A stretch of DNA of 64,000 nucleotides. It comes from Craspedostauros australis. Taxonomy: Eukaryota > Bacillariophyta > Bacillariophyceae > Mastogloiales > Achnanthaceae. Position 1 is the first letter of the stretch; each line of letters starts with the position of its first letter. The position numbers and the translations under genes were made by a program. Below are positions 10,070 to 21,618 of the stretch, piece by piece. Under the pieces are notes generated by a model. It was not told where the DNA came from. It saw only the letters and a program-made list of their open reading frames with translations, and searched no databases. Where the stretch lies: NCBI GenBank assembly GCA_026770025.1, contig JAMXDE010000011.1, forward strand, positions 248,001 through 312,000, written 5' to 3'.

Positions 10070-12300
10070 TCAAATAAAGCACATGGCGTACTCGTCGGGT
10101 TCCGAACACATGGGGACAAGTCGATCTGCGAAGGTCTCTTCCAATCCCTGCCAACTATTTTGGAGCGTCCTTGTTGTACTGCCTCCATTGCGCAGGTACA
10201 CACCCAGATTGTCCTGTGCGAGCGAGAGTATGGCAGTTGATTCCATTCAAACATCGTTGACGTGTATGGTAAGCAGCAAATGGCAAACAGCAAGTCGATT
10301 CGTAAGATGTGTATACATGCCACATACGACCAATGCTCTCAATAACGTCGCCCAAGATCGGAAGCGGTACGTTGGCGTCACAACGTCCACAAACACGCCA
10401 CAAGGCGACACAAAGCGGCACAACCTCATCAACTGCTTGTTTCGTTTCCGTTTAATCGAGCATCGCACAACGCAGCCACCGCGTCCATAACGACTTACCA
10501 GTGCCACCTGTTGACACATTTGCAACTCCAACCTCGCTTCGAGGTTCTGCGTCTTTTCCAACTCTTCCTCCCATTGCCTCCAATACCCCAACACCAGAGG
10601 CAGGAGGAACGCGTCGATCGCCTTTGGACCAAACAGCATGATTCCCACGAAGCCTCCGTAGATTGTCGTCTTTGCTTGTGGCTTGCCCGCTGAATCGTAT
10701 GGAGACGCCGCACCACAGAGGGTCTTGAGCACCTGCGCCTTGAGTGTGACGTACTCATCACCGAACCTACAAAGCACCAGTGGTCCAAATTCGAGTAGAG
10801 TAATGCAGAGTAGAGCACAGCATCGTGCAAGCGGCGAAATCGACGAAAATAATCAACGAATGTGGTGATGGTGTGAGAAGTTGATGCTGTTGCGTCACTT
10901 CGCTGACCGATTGGCCGAATGGCAAAGCAGATACGATTGCACATGCACACATACTACGAGTATCGAAGAAATGAACGTACAGGCAATGCGAGCAAGGCAT
11001 CTCATCCATTCACTCACAGATTGCAGGCCTTTGCCAACGTTTTGGCAGCGTCTGCTCGGAGCGCCCAATGGTTCTCATGCTGTTTCGACGACAATGACTT
11101 TGCCACAATGCAAGTGAAAAGCACTGGCAACAGTTGATGCAGCTGATAGTTGGTGAGTGGTGAGTGGCCAGTCGTGGGTTTCGTATTGATGGGTGTGGAG
11201 ACAATTTGGAAAATGAGAAAATGAAATGAGTTCGTAGGCGGATGTTGGAGGGTGAAACAAGGAAAGTCATAGGTGAGACACACAGGGAGGCGAAGGATCG
11301 TGGAGATCTCTGGATCGAGCGGTCCTATTCATTGTGTCGGCTGATTGGCCACGTTGCAGCGCCAATCGAAACCTCCAACGTCGATGTATGCACGATACGG
11401 TGAGGTACCGTTCCAACTTACGTGGAGCTCCAAATGCATGTTTGGATTGACGAGAAGGGAATGCGTAAGTCGCACCAACGTGCGGCAATGCTCCGAATGA
11501 CCCAGATGCTTGTACATCGAGTTACAAACGTAATCCACAAAGAACGGCACCAGTTCTTGCAGCCCAGAATCTGATGCCACGCTGGACAGCGCAGCATCCT
11601 GCTGCCTTCGCGCCAACGGCGTCGGACCGCCCTGTTCAATCGCTGTCGTGACGCGCGAGAAGTAGAGCTGCAAATCTTCGCTGAGCAAGCGCGGCAGCAG
11701 TTGGTTGACGTGGATGCCTGACTTGCTGGCGCCATCCTCGTCGTCATCATCGTTGTTGGCAATCTCGGCGTCGATGTCGTCATCATCCACGCGCTGCCTC
11801 TGAAGACTGCTGCCGATGCTGCCTGCAATGTCCGCACGGGCACCATCTTCCCCGGCCCTGTCACCGGACGCTTTGCGCTTCTTCATGAGGTGAACTGGGT
11901 TCTGAGGTATCTCCGGCTGCATGCCGTCCACCGCCAGCCAATGTATCGTCAATCCCACCTCGTGGGGCGACGTGGTCTCCATCTTGGACTTCAAATAATC
12001 CTCCAGAACCACCTTCTTCGTCGCCTCCGATCCCAGGACCGAACCGCCCGTTGTGCCTGTCGCGTACAGCTTCTCGCTGCCGCGCCATTTCAGAGCCATG
12101 TTGACATCGTCCGCATGCAAGCGTCGTCGCACGATGTCGCCATCGGGATCGTTGGGGTTGACGCAGTGGATCCGCGCTCGCTTGCAATGTCTCTGCACGG
12201 CCAGCGCCTCCTGCACCAAACCCGTGATGTTCTTTTCGATCAACGAGATGAACGTAGGCCGCGATGCTGACTGCAGGTTGTACGAAGGAGTTCCAGTCAT
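10070..12300 (-). CDS. TAF6: TFIID subunit 6 (TAF6), four exons
   Basis: Exons on the minus strand are 12300-11422, 11142-11018, 10766-10499 and 10213-10070, giving 471 residues. Donors are GTAAGT, GTGAGT and GTAAGT; acceptors end CAG, TAG and CAG, and all phases fit. Exon 1 has a histone-fold-like start (FISLIEKNITGLVQEALAVQRHCKR, then ADDVNMALKWRGSEKLYA), a charged linker, and the opening of the HEAT domain (EDLQLYFSRVTTAI...LVPFFVDYVCNSM). Later exons carry LHQLLPVLFTCIVAKSL, NHWALRADAAKTLA and YGGFVGIMLFGPKAIDAFLLP, all hallmarks of TAF6. The first histone-fold helix looks short, so an extra 5' exon is possible. The product should act in nuclear preinitiation complexes (TFIID, perhaps SAGA-like). 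The last exon's acceptor at 10213 is chosen because an in-frame stop lies just upstream. Confidence 0.88.
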
Positions 12301-13433
12301 GATCGTGCGTTGCGTATTGTGCGTTGTGCGTCTTGCCGCGATGCTTGCTGCTGGGGTGCTCTTCTGTAAGTGTTCGTGAGTACTTGTGCGTATGAGCATG
12401 CGCTGATGCTGCAAGTATGGAATGCCCTGTGCTGTCCGTCTGTTCTGTTGTGGTTTGGAGCAGGTTGTTTGGATTTCAGCGCATTTGTTTGTGGCGAACA
12501 ATCATCACCGCCATGGTCGATCTTTCATGTTTTTGCTCTGTGTTTCTTTCTTTCTTGTTTTTCAGAAGCAAAGCGATATCTACGATTTGGTATACCATAT
12601 TTGGCAACAACAGGATAGTACCTGAGGTACTCATTCGAACACATCGATTAAAATACTCCTTACCACCATACTATTGCCTTGTTCAAACCGGACAGGTAAG
12701 CGACTCCTTCGACTAAGAATTGCTTTGGTTTTGGTTTGGTTTGGAGTTGGTGACTGCGTAGCGTTTGTCTTCCTTGTGGTGTTGGTGTTTGTGGATGGCG
12801 ATGGCGGTTTGCTGCTGAACGAATACCATCGTAGACCAGGAAGTGAGTTGGAGATGTTGACCATGGCGGTGTGAATGGCGATGATGACAGCGGCGGTGAC
12901 GATGACACGCAGACGGAATGACGCGGCACCGTGATGCTTCTGAATCCACGCCTTTGCAATGGCGTTGGAAGCAGTCGAATCGGTGCAGGAATGCCATTTT
13001 GGCGACGATGTTCGTGATGGCTGTCAGAATCGGCGGTATTTGCGGTGGAGTGCGCGACAGCGCATCTTGCATCAGGCACCAATACGCATGCAAGCACACA
13101 GACGGATAGACGCCGACCCACATCCATCAGCAACCGTCACTGTATTAGCATCAGCAACAGGGTTACGTCCAGAGCAAGAACATGAGTCGGTTTGGTGAAA
13201 TCAGTGGCATCGTTGCGTCCAAGTCTTTTCTTGCGATAAACCTCATCCATCGCCTTGCCTTGCCTGCTCCATCTGTTTTGCATTCGTCTCTCTTTCGATC
13301 GACGTGGTTGTCGCATCCACTGTTCCTTCATCAAATGTCGATCGGTATCGTCCTCATCAATGCTTTCTCAACGCCTCCGCGTGCGCAGTCGACTCCACCT
13401 TTCAAACGAAGTATCTTGAATTGAATTGCAAAG
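12301..13433. other. divergent gap with a weak coding-like signal on the minus strand
   Basis: Between TAF6 and eL42, so it holds both promoters. On the minus strand, about 13075-12970 reads as GC3-rich codons (LMQDALSRTPPQIPPILTAI). From about 12990 down to 12631 a different frame takes over (FRLRVIVTAAVIIAIHTAMV). No ATG, splice pair or known domain links them. It may be a decayed or mis-sequenced small gene, or chance. Confidence 0.3.
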
Positions 13434-13748
13434 ATGGTGAACGTACCAAAGGAACGCAGAACCTACTGCGCTGGGAAGAAGTGCAAGAAGCACCAACTTC
13501 ACAAGGTCACACAGTACAAGGCCGGCAAGGCCTCCAACTTCGCGCAGGGAAAGAGACGTTACGACTCCAAGCAGATGGGTTTCGGAGGACAGACCAAGCC
13601 AGTTTTCCACAAGAAGGCCAAGACCACACGTAAGGTCGTGCTCCGTCTTGAATGCAAGAAGTGTAAGACAAAGAAGCAGCTGTGCATCAAGCGAACCAAG
13701 CACTTCGAACTCGGACAGAAGAGCGCACAGTCGGGTCACAAGTACTAA
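13434..13748 (+). CDS. RPL44: large-subunit ribosomal protein eL42 (L44/L36a)
   Basis: 104 residues, intronless, starting [12 protein letters not shown]. The family signatures are present: [54 protein letters not shown] and KHFELG. The zinc-finger cysteines are C12, C17, C74 and C77. The proline in the TKPVF segment is the residue whose change to Gln confers cycloheximide resistance in yeasts; here it is Pro, the sensitive-type state (known biology, not tested here). Cytosolic 60S component near the tRNA exit site. Length matches the family. Confidence 0.95.
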   Translation: MVNVPKERRTYCAGKKCKKHQLHKVTQYKAGKASNFAQGKRRYDSKQMGFGGQTKPVFHKKAKTTRKVVLRLECKKCKTKKQLCIKRTKHFELGQKSAQSGHKY

Positions 13749-14352
13749 GCAAACCAAACGTAATCTGTTGCCAGACGCAATACACGAGCAATGAAGTAAA
13801 GCAATAGACCAATCCCATACAAACAGCGCTAGTTTGTCCAAGATGGCTGGTATGAGTGTTGGCGGTGCTGGAAATGCAGATGCGAAAGGAAGATTGAGCA
13901 CTCTGCTTCAGAGTACACTTAACTCGCGGTGCAGACTTCTTCATCGTTCGGCATCTGCATAATCACACATATGACCTCAGTTGCGGACAAGAACAGAGGA
14001 GCATCTGATGTCCCAACAGCACACTGGAGAGAGAGAGAGAGAGAGAGGGAGTGCAATGCACAAGTACGAGCTACTCGTACAAGCCACCATCATCGCTCGG
14101 CGGTGTATTTGTACCATGGTCTGTTTCCCATCCCCTGTACTCGTTCATGTTGTATGAACTCAACGAAAACGGATCTCAGTGTAGGATCAAATGACACATT
14201 CGAGTACTTTGCTTACTTTGGGATCCAGTAGATTGCTGTTGCCATCGGTATCCGTCTGATGGAGCTTACCCGACTGGAACTGTTGTCCTCTCTCTCTAGC
14301 GAGCATTCTGCTCTTCTTCTCACCTCATCAGAGAACACAATCCACCTTCAAG
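13749..14352. other. convergent intergenic gap with GA microsatellite
   Basis: Two 3' UTRs are expected here. A (GA)10 run lies at 14027-14047. No gene seen. Confidence 0.5.
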
Positions 14353-15390
14353 TCACCTTGGCTCTGCTCCGCTCCGCATCATGATCTGGATGACTTCGCT
14401 GTCCATCGGCATGTCAATGCACTCCTTCGCATCCACGAGTGCGTTGTTGTCAGTATCAATCTCATCGTCAAGGTCGTTGGCATCGCTTTGAGGAGAACCA
14501 ACAGGTACGACGAGTGCAATCTCGGAGCCTCGTTTCGGGATTCGTTCCAGGCGCAGGACACGTTGCAAGCCATCAGTTTTCTGACCATCTGCACCTTGTG
14601 GTGCATCACCAGCATCATTGCTTGACTCGCGTTTCGCCCTCCTCGTTCTCAGCATGGCGACGATCCAAAGGTTGGCGGTCGTCTCCACCACGACGGCTCG
14701 TTGTCCAACCAACTCTCTGCGCTGGGAACACGTGACGACGTGAACATGGGCACCCAACAGATCCATGCGATGCAACAAAGCAGGGTGCGTCTTCAGCTCC
14801 AGGATCTGAAGCGCGTACGCATTCCATCGATGGTTGAGTCTTCTCAGTAGCTTGAGTTCCCGATGCACGGATCGAGCATCGTACTGCGCCCATTTGGCAT
14901 TGATCTCATCGACAGTTGCCTTGTTCGCGAAGACGCACTTGGATCGTCGTCTTTTGCGTTGACCCTTCGCTGCATGTTGATGGGTGGCAGCAGCAGCAGA
15001 GGGACCGCCAAGACTGGATGTGATCCCACCACCGATCAGCGTGACGCCGCGATGACGCACCCTGTTGTCCATGTCGGAGACCTGCAGTGGCTTGGAACCG
15101 CCATTCTTACTGCCGTTGTTGGTGACATGGCAGTACTCCCGATGCAGGTTGTGGCTGACCGACGCCAAGAGCTGCACCAGACCCGACTCTTGGATGTTCT
15201 TGGGGGTGGATCCTTTCTTCTTGGAGAGCAGGAACAGATGTGGCTCCACCTTCGTTTGCGTCAAGGCCTGAAACGGCGCGTACAGCGCATTGCGCGACAG
15301 GGTCTTTCCCGAAGCTGTCGAAGCAGCTGCAGCAGCTGATGATGCCGATGCTGATGCCGATGTCGAGGTTAAGGTTGGGGTGGCGTCCAT
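14353..15390 (-). CDS. POP4: RNase P/MRP protein subunit Pop4/Rpp29
   Basis: 345 residues. The C-terminal half carries the Rpp29 core: helix RELKLLRRLNHRWNAYALQIL, then MDLLGAHVHVVTCSQRRELVGQRAVVVETTANLWIV, the Sm-like barrel that contacts the catalytic RNA. The N-terminal half is low-complexity (Ser/Ala run) with a basic patch KGQRKRRRSK that could serve as a nuclear or nucleolar signal. By homology it is a nucleolar protein required for tRNA 5' processing (RNase P) and pre-rRNA cleavage (RNase MRP). It is longer than most Rpp29 proteins because of the N-terminal tail and an inserted acidic loop near the end. Domain match is good by eye. Confidence 0.82.
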   Translation of the reverse strand: MDATPTLTSTSASASASSAAAAASTASGKTLSRNALYAPFQALTQTKVEPHLFLLSKKKGSTPKNIQESGLVQLLASVSHNLHREYCHVTNNGSKNGGSKPLQVSDMDNRVRHRGVTLIGGGITSSLGGPSAAAATHQHAAKGQRKRRRSKCVFANKATVDEINAKWAQYDARSVHRELKLLRRLNHRWNAYALQILELKTHPALLHRMDLLGAHVHVVTCSQRRELVGQRAVVVETTANLWIVAMLRTRRAKRESSNDAGDAPQGADGQKTDGLQRVLRLERIPKRGSEIALVVPVGSPQSDANDLDDEIDTDNNALVDAKECIDMPMDSEVIQIMMRSGAEPR

Positions 15391-16593
15391 CTTTGATTTG
15401 ATGGATTGGCGTTCTGTTCCTCTTTGCTTCTTTCTTCGGTTTGATGTGTTTGTTCACCTCAACGACGGCCTGGAATCTCACGGGCAACCTGAAGTCCTTC
15501 GATGTGCGCTGCCTTGGGAACAAATCCAGGCCAATCAGATCAAAGCGCTGCTATGCATTCGGAACCTGATCCTCGGTGTGGTGCTCATTTTAGGAGCGAC
15601 GGGTGCGGAGGACTTGGAAGTCAGTTGGTCATCGTCTCTGTCTCCATCTGCCACCACAACAAGGGAGTGAGGCGTGTAGGGGGAGAACCAGAAATCCACG
15701 AGAATCTTCGGACCGCGAAGAAATGGATTCGTGGTTTGGCGCCAACTTCGCCGCCACGACCCAACTGACTACATTTGCCAGCACAAACACAGTGCGACAA
15801 GGATGACGTCTGCACGTCATCACACAGGCCGTCGTCCACATCGACCACAAATCGTCCAATGAGATGTGAGAGAGAAAATGGCCAATAAGTTTTCCTCCAC
15901 TTTCTCTCCAGCGACGAACCACGCGAAATCGTGTGACGCGCTCATCGCCAGCGTTGGCCACGTAGAAAATGAGTACGGGAAGTACTGTGTGTGGCCGAAG
16001 ATGCAAGAACAACCGCATTTGCAAGAGATCTTCGAGCCAACCACTCACCCAATTTTCTGTGAGAGATGAGAACAACTCTGGTACTGCCACAACCACCAAA
16101 AACAAACCCATGCGCACACACCACACCACTCAACAACTGCAAAACGAACAACAAGAGCAAGAACACAAACACAAATACACATCTGAAAAAGAAGGTCCAT
16201 CTTCCTTTGCGATTGAACCCTTTGCAGACACAACACAACCAACACGCAGACCGAGCTGAACCGAAGTGAAGCAAAGGCAAACGATCCATCGCATTCATAC
16301 TCGAGAACGACGAGACTTCGCCTCTGGTCATAAAACCAACCTCACGAGCAAACGGAAGATACCACCACAAAGACACAGAGCTTGCATTGCCTTCCGCAAT
16401 CTTCCAACAGGAATAGCAACAGTCCCAATCGCAACAGCGTGACCCAGCAAGAGAATACGAACGCAAACCTCTGGCAGAAACGAACCCACACGTCTTCCAA
16501 TCGAGAAGCCGACTGTTCCCACCCAATCCAGCATACACAAAGAGTCTCGCATCCACATTTCCGTCAACATCCAAATTCACAATCACATTCACG
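15391..16593. other. 1.2-kb divergent gap
   Basis: Between Pop4 (-) and DapA (+). I see no supported gene; the open frames at 15942-16592 (-) lack domains. Presumably two promoters and 5' UTRs, with an A/C-rich stretch before the DapA start. Confidence 0.45.
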
Positions 16594-18393
16594 ATGAGGT
16601 CAATACTGTTCGCCCTTTCCGCGCTCGCGACTGCTGATGGTGAGTTCAGCAGAGTGCTGCAATATCATGCCTGCAGTATTGCATGGTGCTCCAGCACCTT
16701 TCAACTACGAATGCCAATTGAGGAGTCGACCAATTGAGAGATGGAAAGGATGCAGCATCTCGGTTCGCCGCGAATTCAATTCCGTTTGTTTGACAGGAAA
16801 TGAAGTGGCGCGACAAGTTTGCGACTGCCTGATTTCCAACCATGTCATGTGTTCGTTCGTTATAGCAACTTTGCGCTCACCAATGCGCGACGATCTCCAT
16901 TCGATTGCCACACTTCTTCCTGCTCTACTTCTTGTTGCTGCATCAACATTCTCGATTGTGAAACCACAGCCTTCTCGGCATCGACATATGGACGTGGACA
17001 GAGGATTTCAACCACGCTCCATGCTGGAATCAACGGCAAGGCTAATGATTTGGTACGAACTTGTGTACTCTTCAGGGTATTCCACCCACAAACGCAAAGT
17101 GGACAGATCACTTCGACAACGTCGTCGATGTGACAATTCCATGCATTCAATCAGCCAAATGTGATGGTGTTTCTTGCTGACGTTGGCAATAACATGGTTG
17201 AAGAAAATCTGCAGACTTTCTCATTGTCTGATCCGTGAGAAGTCTCTCCTCGCTTATCTGAAGTACTCCACTCGATCTGGTTCGCATATTGTCTCTCACA
17301 TACACACACGCCCATTCTGCACCACCATACTTCGATTGTTTCTCACTTTGCATCACTCCATTCGGGTTGGTTGGCATCGGTTCACTGCGATAATCATGAA
17401 ACAACACTGTCAACTCGGCCAATTCTGACAACATCTCGACAATAACACACCCTCAAAACACACACACACATACACGCCACGCATTCCTCGTCACAGGTCC
17501 CACTCAGAGCCGGGTCCACATGCGCTCTCATCACCCCATTCACGGACTCTGGCGACATCGATGTGGCCAACTTGGAAAGACTGTTGCAGATGCATGTGGA
17601 GCAAGGAACTGACAATCTTTGCGTTCTGGGCACCACAGCTGAAGCGTCCACCATGTCCATGGAGGAACGCGAGATCGTGCTCAAGAAAGTCGTCGAAGTT
17701 GTCAAGGGCAAGATACCTATCATGGTCGGAACCGGCACCATCAACCCCAACTCCATCAAGGCCATGACGCAGCAGGCGATCGACCTCGGCGCAGATGCCA
17801 ATCTCCTAGTCAGCCCGTACTATGTCAAACCACCACAGAGGGCCCTCGTCAAGCTGTTTACAGAAACGGCGGACATGGGACTGCCTGTCGTGCTCTACAA
17901 CGTCCCTGGCCGCACCAGCGTCGATATTTCGGATGAGACCCTCGCGCTCTGCGCCAGCCACAAGAATATTGTCGCCGTCAAGGATGCCACTGGCGATCTT
18001 TCCAGAGTTGCTTCCCTCCGCGCCAAGCTTCAGGCTGCTGGCAATGACGACTTCCTCTTGTACAGCGGCGATGACGGCACCACCATGGACTTTGTGCTGA
18101 GCGGCGGAGATGGATGCATATCGGTCACTGCCAACCTCGCGCCACGCACAATGCACGACATGGTCGCCGCCGCATTGGAAGGAGACAAGGCCACGGCCAC
18201 CGAACTCAACAAGCCGCTGCTCGATCTTCACTCCAAGCTCTTCGTCGAGAGCAACCCAATCCCAGCAAAGTGGGCTGCCATGAAGATGGGTTTGATAAAC
18301 AATGCCCTGTGCCGCGCGCCGCTCGATACCATGGACCCCAGCTTCGAACCCATTGTCGAGGCTGCCTTGGCTGAAGCAGGACTGCTCGAGTGA
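16594..18393 (+). CDS. dapA: plastid 4-hydroxy-tetrahydrodipicolinate synthase, three exons
   Basis: Exons 16594-16639, 16970-17052 and 17497-18393 (donors GTGAGT and GTACGA, acceptors CAG) give 341 residues. Exon 1 encodes a signal peptide (MRSILFALSALATAD) and exon 2 begins AFSAS, so the junction makes the ADA-F diatom plastid motif. Exon 2 is otherwise the transit peptide. Exon 3 is the enzyme: STCALITPF, LGTTAEAST (substrate-binding Thr pair), VVLYNVPGRT (Tyr about 177 and the PGR Arg), and VAVKDATGD with the Schiff-base Lys at about 205. It condenses pyruvate with aspartate semialdehyde, the first committed step of lysine synthesis, in the plastid. Introns of 330 and 444 bp contain nothing else recognisable. 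The assignment is firm; the exact exon 1/2 borders are inferred. Confidence 0.92.
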
Positions 18394-18659
18394 GTCCAGC
18401 ATTGTCGCCTTTCAAGATTCTTCAAGCATTTTGTGGGAGATTGATGACCTGAATGCGTGGTGCTGAATTTGGCATTTGTGATTTTGGAAACCTCTGCTGT
18501 GACGCATTGATGAATCTCGTGCAAAATCAATTCCGTATTCTCTCACCTTTTCTTTCCTACCTGCCGCTCCTCGCACCTGCGCCATTGTTCCAATCAACTC
18601 GCATTATACAGGCTCGCTCATTCCACCGTGTAATGTGTAATTCTGACACCGAAATGTAG
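18394..18659. other. gap after dapA
   Basis: Holds the dapA 3' UTR. If the two exons at 18660-18997 are real, their upstream exon(s) should lie here, but I could not place one. Confidence 0.35.
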
Positions 18660-18997
18660 CCGAACTGTGGCTACTGCCCGGATATGCAAACGCACCATCC
18701 GGATGAAGCAACAAACAAACGCGTGCGCTGCTGCGAACCTTCGACCACTGAGATACTCAATGGAGTGCTCGTGGGCAACTACGCACTCGATCAATCACAG
18801 GGCAGCAATCGCAAAGTAAGCCAAAGCAAAAAGGTGTCGAAACACCCGAAGTAGCTCTGCACGCAACATTTTCAATCATCCACTCTTTCCCACATTAGGA
18901 TGGCGCCGACGGCTTCGTGTCATTTGTGAGGCACCTTGCTTTGAGACGCCGCGGCTATGCTCAACAGAAATACCTTGATACAGACGGACATCCATGA
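18660..18997 (+). CDS. unidentified gene, two 3'-terminal exons
   Basis: Exons 18660-18815 and 18899-18997 are joined by an 83-bp intron (GTAAGC...TTAG), a typical diatom intron size, and phases fit. They encode 84 residues. The first exon is Cys-rich (PNCGYCPDMQTHH, RVRCCEP) and continues EILNGVLVGNYALDQ. The second is basic (SFVRHLALRRRGYAQQKY) and ends at a TGA. An in-frame TAG sits just before the first acceptor, so a further 5' exon is needed and was not found. I do not recognise the family. The coding status rests on the splice signals and protein-like composition only. Confidence 0.38.
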
Positions 18998-19703
18998 GTG
19001 CACAATCCTTACAGACGAATCATCAATCCAATACCATACCATACACCGTACTACTAAAAACATCATTCACTCATCGTCATACATGCTCGGACCCATCTGC
19101 TGTTGGAGCTGCTGCTTCGTCGATGGTGATTCCTCCACGAATGCTTTGCAATGCCACCAAGAAGATTCAATTCCTCATCAACTGCGAAAGATGGATGGAT
19201 GAATGAGCCAAGGACATGCTGCTGTCCTATCTGGCGGCGATGATGACCCAAGAGGACACTGCACCATGCATCAATAACGAAGTCATCAACCACTCCATGC
19301 TTATTCTTGTGCAATGCCACATGATGCAATTCTCTACGTATAATACATGAATGACTACCTGCTCGTATGACGCTGCTGCCTTGACAAATGTAAATGAGAC
19401 TTATTCCACGGTCTTCCCTCTCGCTCACTCTCACTCTCTCATTTGCTCTGATGCTGTTGATGTCTTGCACACTCGTACGAGTACAACGGCTCTAATCCCT
19501 TTTGATCTTCTGATGCGTCCCATCCTTCCCCCGGTCTGTTTGCATTTCGTCGATGATGTCCTCCCTGCATCCGTGCTCCAGAGACAGTATCGTACTTTTG
19601 TACTTTCTCACATGTACATGAACTACTCGTAGTACAGATGGTACTCCTGATCTGAGTATCCATCAATCTGACCACACTTCTCTTACATACCCCGGCACGG
19701 CCA
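18998..19703. other. convergent gap
   Basis: Between the unidentified plus-strand exons and the LysM gene's stop codon. It contains two of the TACTCGTA words (near 19477 and 19623). No gene seen. Confidence 0.45.
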
Positions 19704-21618
19704 TCATTTTTGTCGTTGGATGGCCTTCAATTCCACACCATAACTTTGGTCTTCCAATGCGGCCTTTGAATCAGCAAACAGAACACGGTAGGAGACAGGA
19801 CAATTGTGAGTGATACAGGACGGGCAACCATGTCAGAGGAAATGGACCTCAAGCATATCGAATGAACCGATGAGCTGACGAATCCAAATCCATACCGGTC
19901 CGCAAGTGCATGGGCATGCGTATTTTCACTTGTGCCGGCCAGTTCTCCGTGAAAACATAGCAAACATGCACAGAACGCAGCGCCATTCACAAAATGAGCA
20001 TCGCCGCGCACTTACATTGTAGATATCTGCCGCCAGGACCGACTTTGTCGCAATGGCCGGCGGTTTGGCATGCACCACGGGTTTCTTCGAGGCCGCGCCA
20101 GCTGTCGCATGCAACGGCGGCTTGACGACGCTCTCACCTGCCGGAGGATCCATCTTCTGCCTCGATGCAGCGTCGTTGTTGCCGACACCACGCATTCGAA
20201 AGCCGATTGGTTTGCCGCCCTCGTTGACATTGACCTTGATGCTGATCTGTCCGGCCCGCAGCTTGCTGTGTTCCGTCACCGCCACATCCGACATTTCCTT
20301 GTCCCATTCCTTGTCCTCCTTTGCGGAATGCAACGCTCGCTTCAGCTCCCAGTCCGCCAGTTCAAGGTAGCTGCGCACGTGAGAGCGGGCGAGGAAGGTG
20401 ACGCGGGTGCGCATGTGGGTCGTTGCAGAGATGGTCGAAGGCAATGGCAAAAAGACGGAGACATAGTATTGTTGGAGACGTAGGAAGGCACAAGAATGCA
20501 AGGTTGCAGCATGAGGGACTGTATTGCACAGGAGGATGAAGAAAGGCAGGCACTCTACAGACGCTCGCGGCCGTTCAGGGGCACTCGCATCCACTTACAC
20601 CCACTATTACACACCCACACTTACACCCACACTTACACACACACACTTACACACACACTTACACACACACACACACATCGACATACAACTGCAGACACGC
20701 ATGGATTCGAATGACTTACACCTTGGCTTCGCCCATGCTGAGATCCGGATGCTCGGCTTGGAAGTAATGCAGCTTGTACTCTTTGGTGTCCGTGTCCTGC
20801 ACGCGGATGAATCCCGTGCGCAGAGCCTGCTTGGACAGAGGGATGAGAAGCTTCTTGGGCGCCGAGTGCAAGGAATGCCCCGTGAAGTGATTGGCACGTC
20901 GCAGGCTCGACGCGCTGACCTTGTAGGCGATGCAGATGCCCTGCACCGTGTCCGTGGGCAGGACGATGTGCTCGACGTAATCAACGCCAAGCACGCCCTT
21001 GCCGGATGGTCCCAGGACGTTGTCGTGGGAGTCGATGGTGGACGATGAGTTGGTCCTCTGGATCTTGTAGGGAACGGAGAGCGTGGTGTTGGAAGAGTTG
21101 TCGTGCTCCAGGGATGCGATGGAACGCACCGATCCCGCCCGGGCAACGAAGATGGCTTCGGCGTTGTTCGAGGAGCAGAAGGATCCCCTCTCGGACAGCA
21201 GCTCCCAGTCGTTCTCGTGCGCATATCCGGTCGATGACGTTGCCAGCGCCCCTGCTTTGGTCTTTGAGACGATCGCTCCCTTGGGCAGTACCACGATGGT
21301 CCTTTGCGGGATCTCATCGACCAACTCTGGTTCTCGTGCCGGCGTTCCTTCTTTGTGTTGTTGGTTGCTGTTGTTGCAGCTGCTACTGCTCTTGGTGACA
21401 TCGTTGCCGCCCTTTTCTCTCTTCATTTGCTTCCCTTCATCATTGTTGCTTCGGGATGCTGGAGCTGGCAGGGGTTCCAATCTCTCCGCTTTCGCTTTCG
21501 CTTTCGCCGCAGTTGCTGCCGCAGGTTGCTCCTGGATCGTCTCTTCAGTCGTCGTCAACGGAAGCGCTGATGAGATGAACTGGTGCAGCTTGAAGGTGAA
21601 CCGATTCCCAGATGCCAT
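19704..21618 (-). CDS. LysM-domain protein, three exons
   Basis: Exons on the minus strand are 21618-20720, 20370-20016 and 19763-19704, giving 437 residues; donors are GTAAGT, acceptors GCAG and AAAG, phases fit. Exon 1 has a low-complexity Ala/Lys/Ser region, then at about residues 216-266 a LysM domain: DYVEHIVLPTDTVQGICIAY followed by KVSASSLRRANHF and APKKLLIPL. This resembles the eukaryotic intracellular LysMD type rather than secreted chitin receptors, since no signal peptide is visible. Exon 2 starts with a helix (YLELADWELKRALHSAKED) that could be UBA-like. The short last exon ends SYGVELKAIQRQK. The role is unknown. The intron at 20371-20719 carries a CACACTTA-type tandem repeat. 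Confidence 0.8.
20600..20690. repeat. intronic CACACTTA/CA-type tandem repeat
   Basis: Irregular tandem array of CACACTTA, CACCCACACTTA and CA units inside intron 1 of the LysM gene. Confidence 0.8.

Noticed and set aside
15942..16592. 216-codon minus-strand open frame upstream of dapA
   Set aside because: Low-complexity, Cys/Val/Phe-rich complement of an A/C-rich 5' UTR; no domain.
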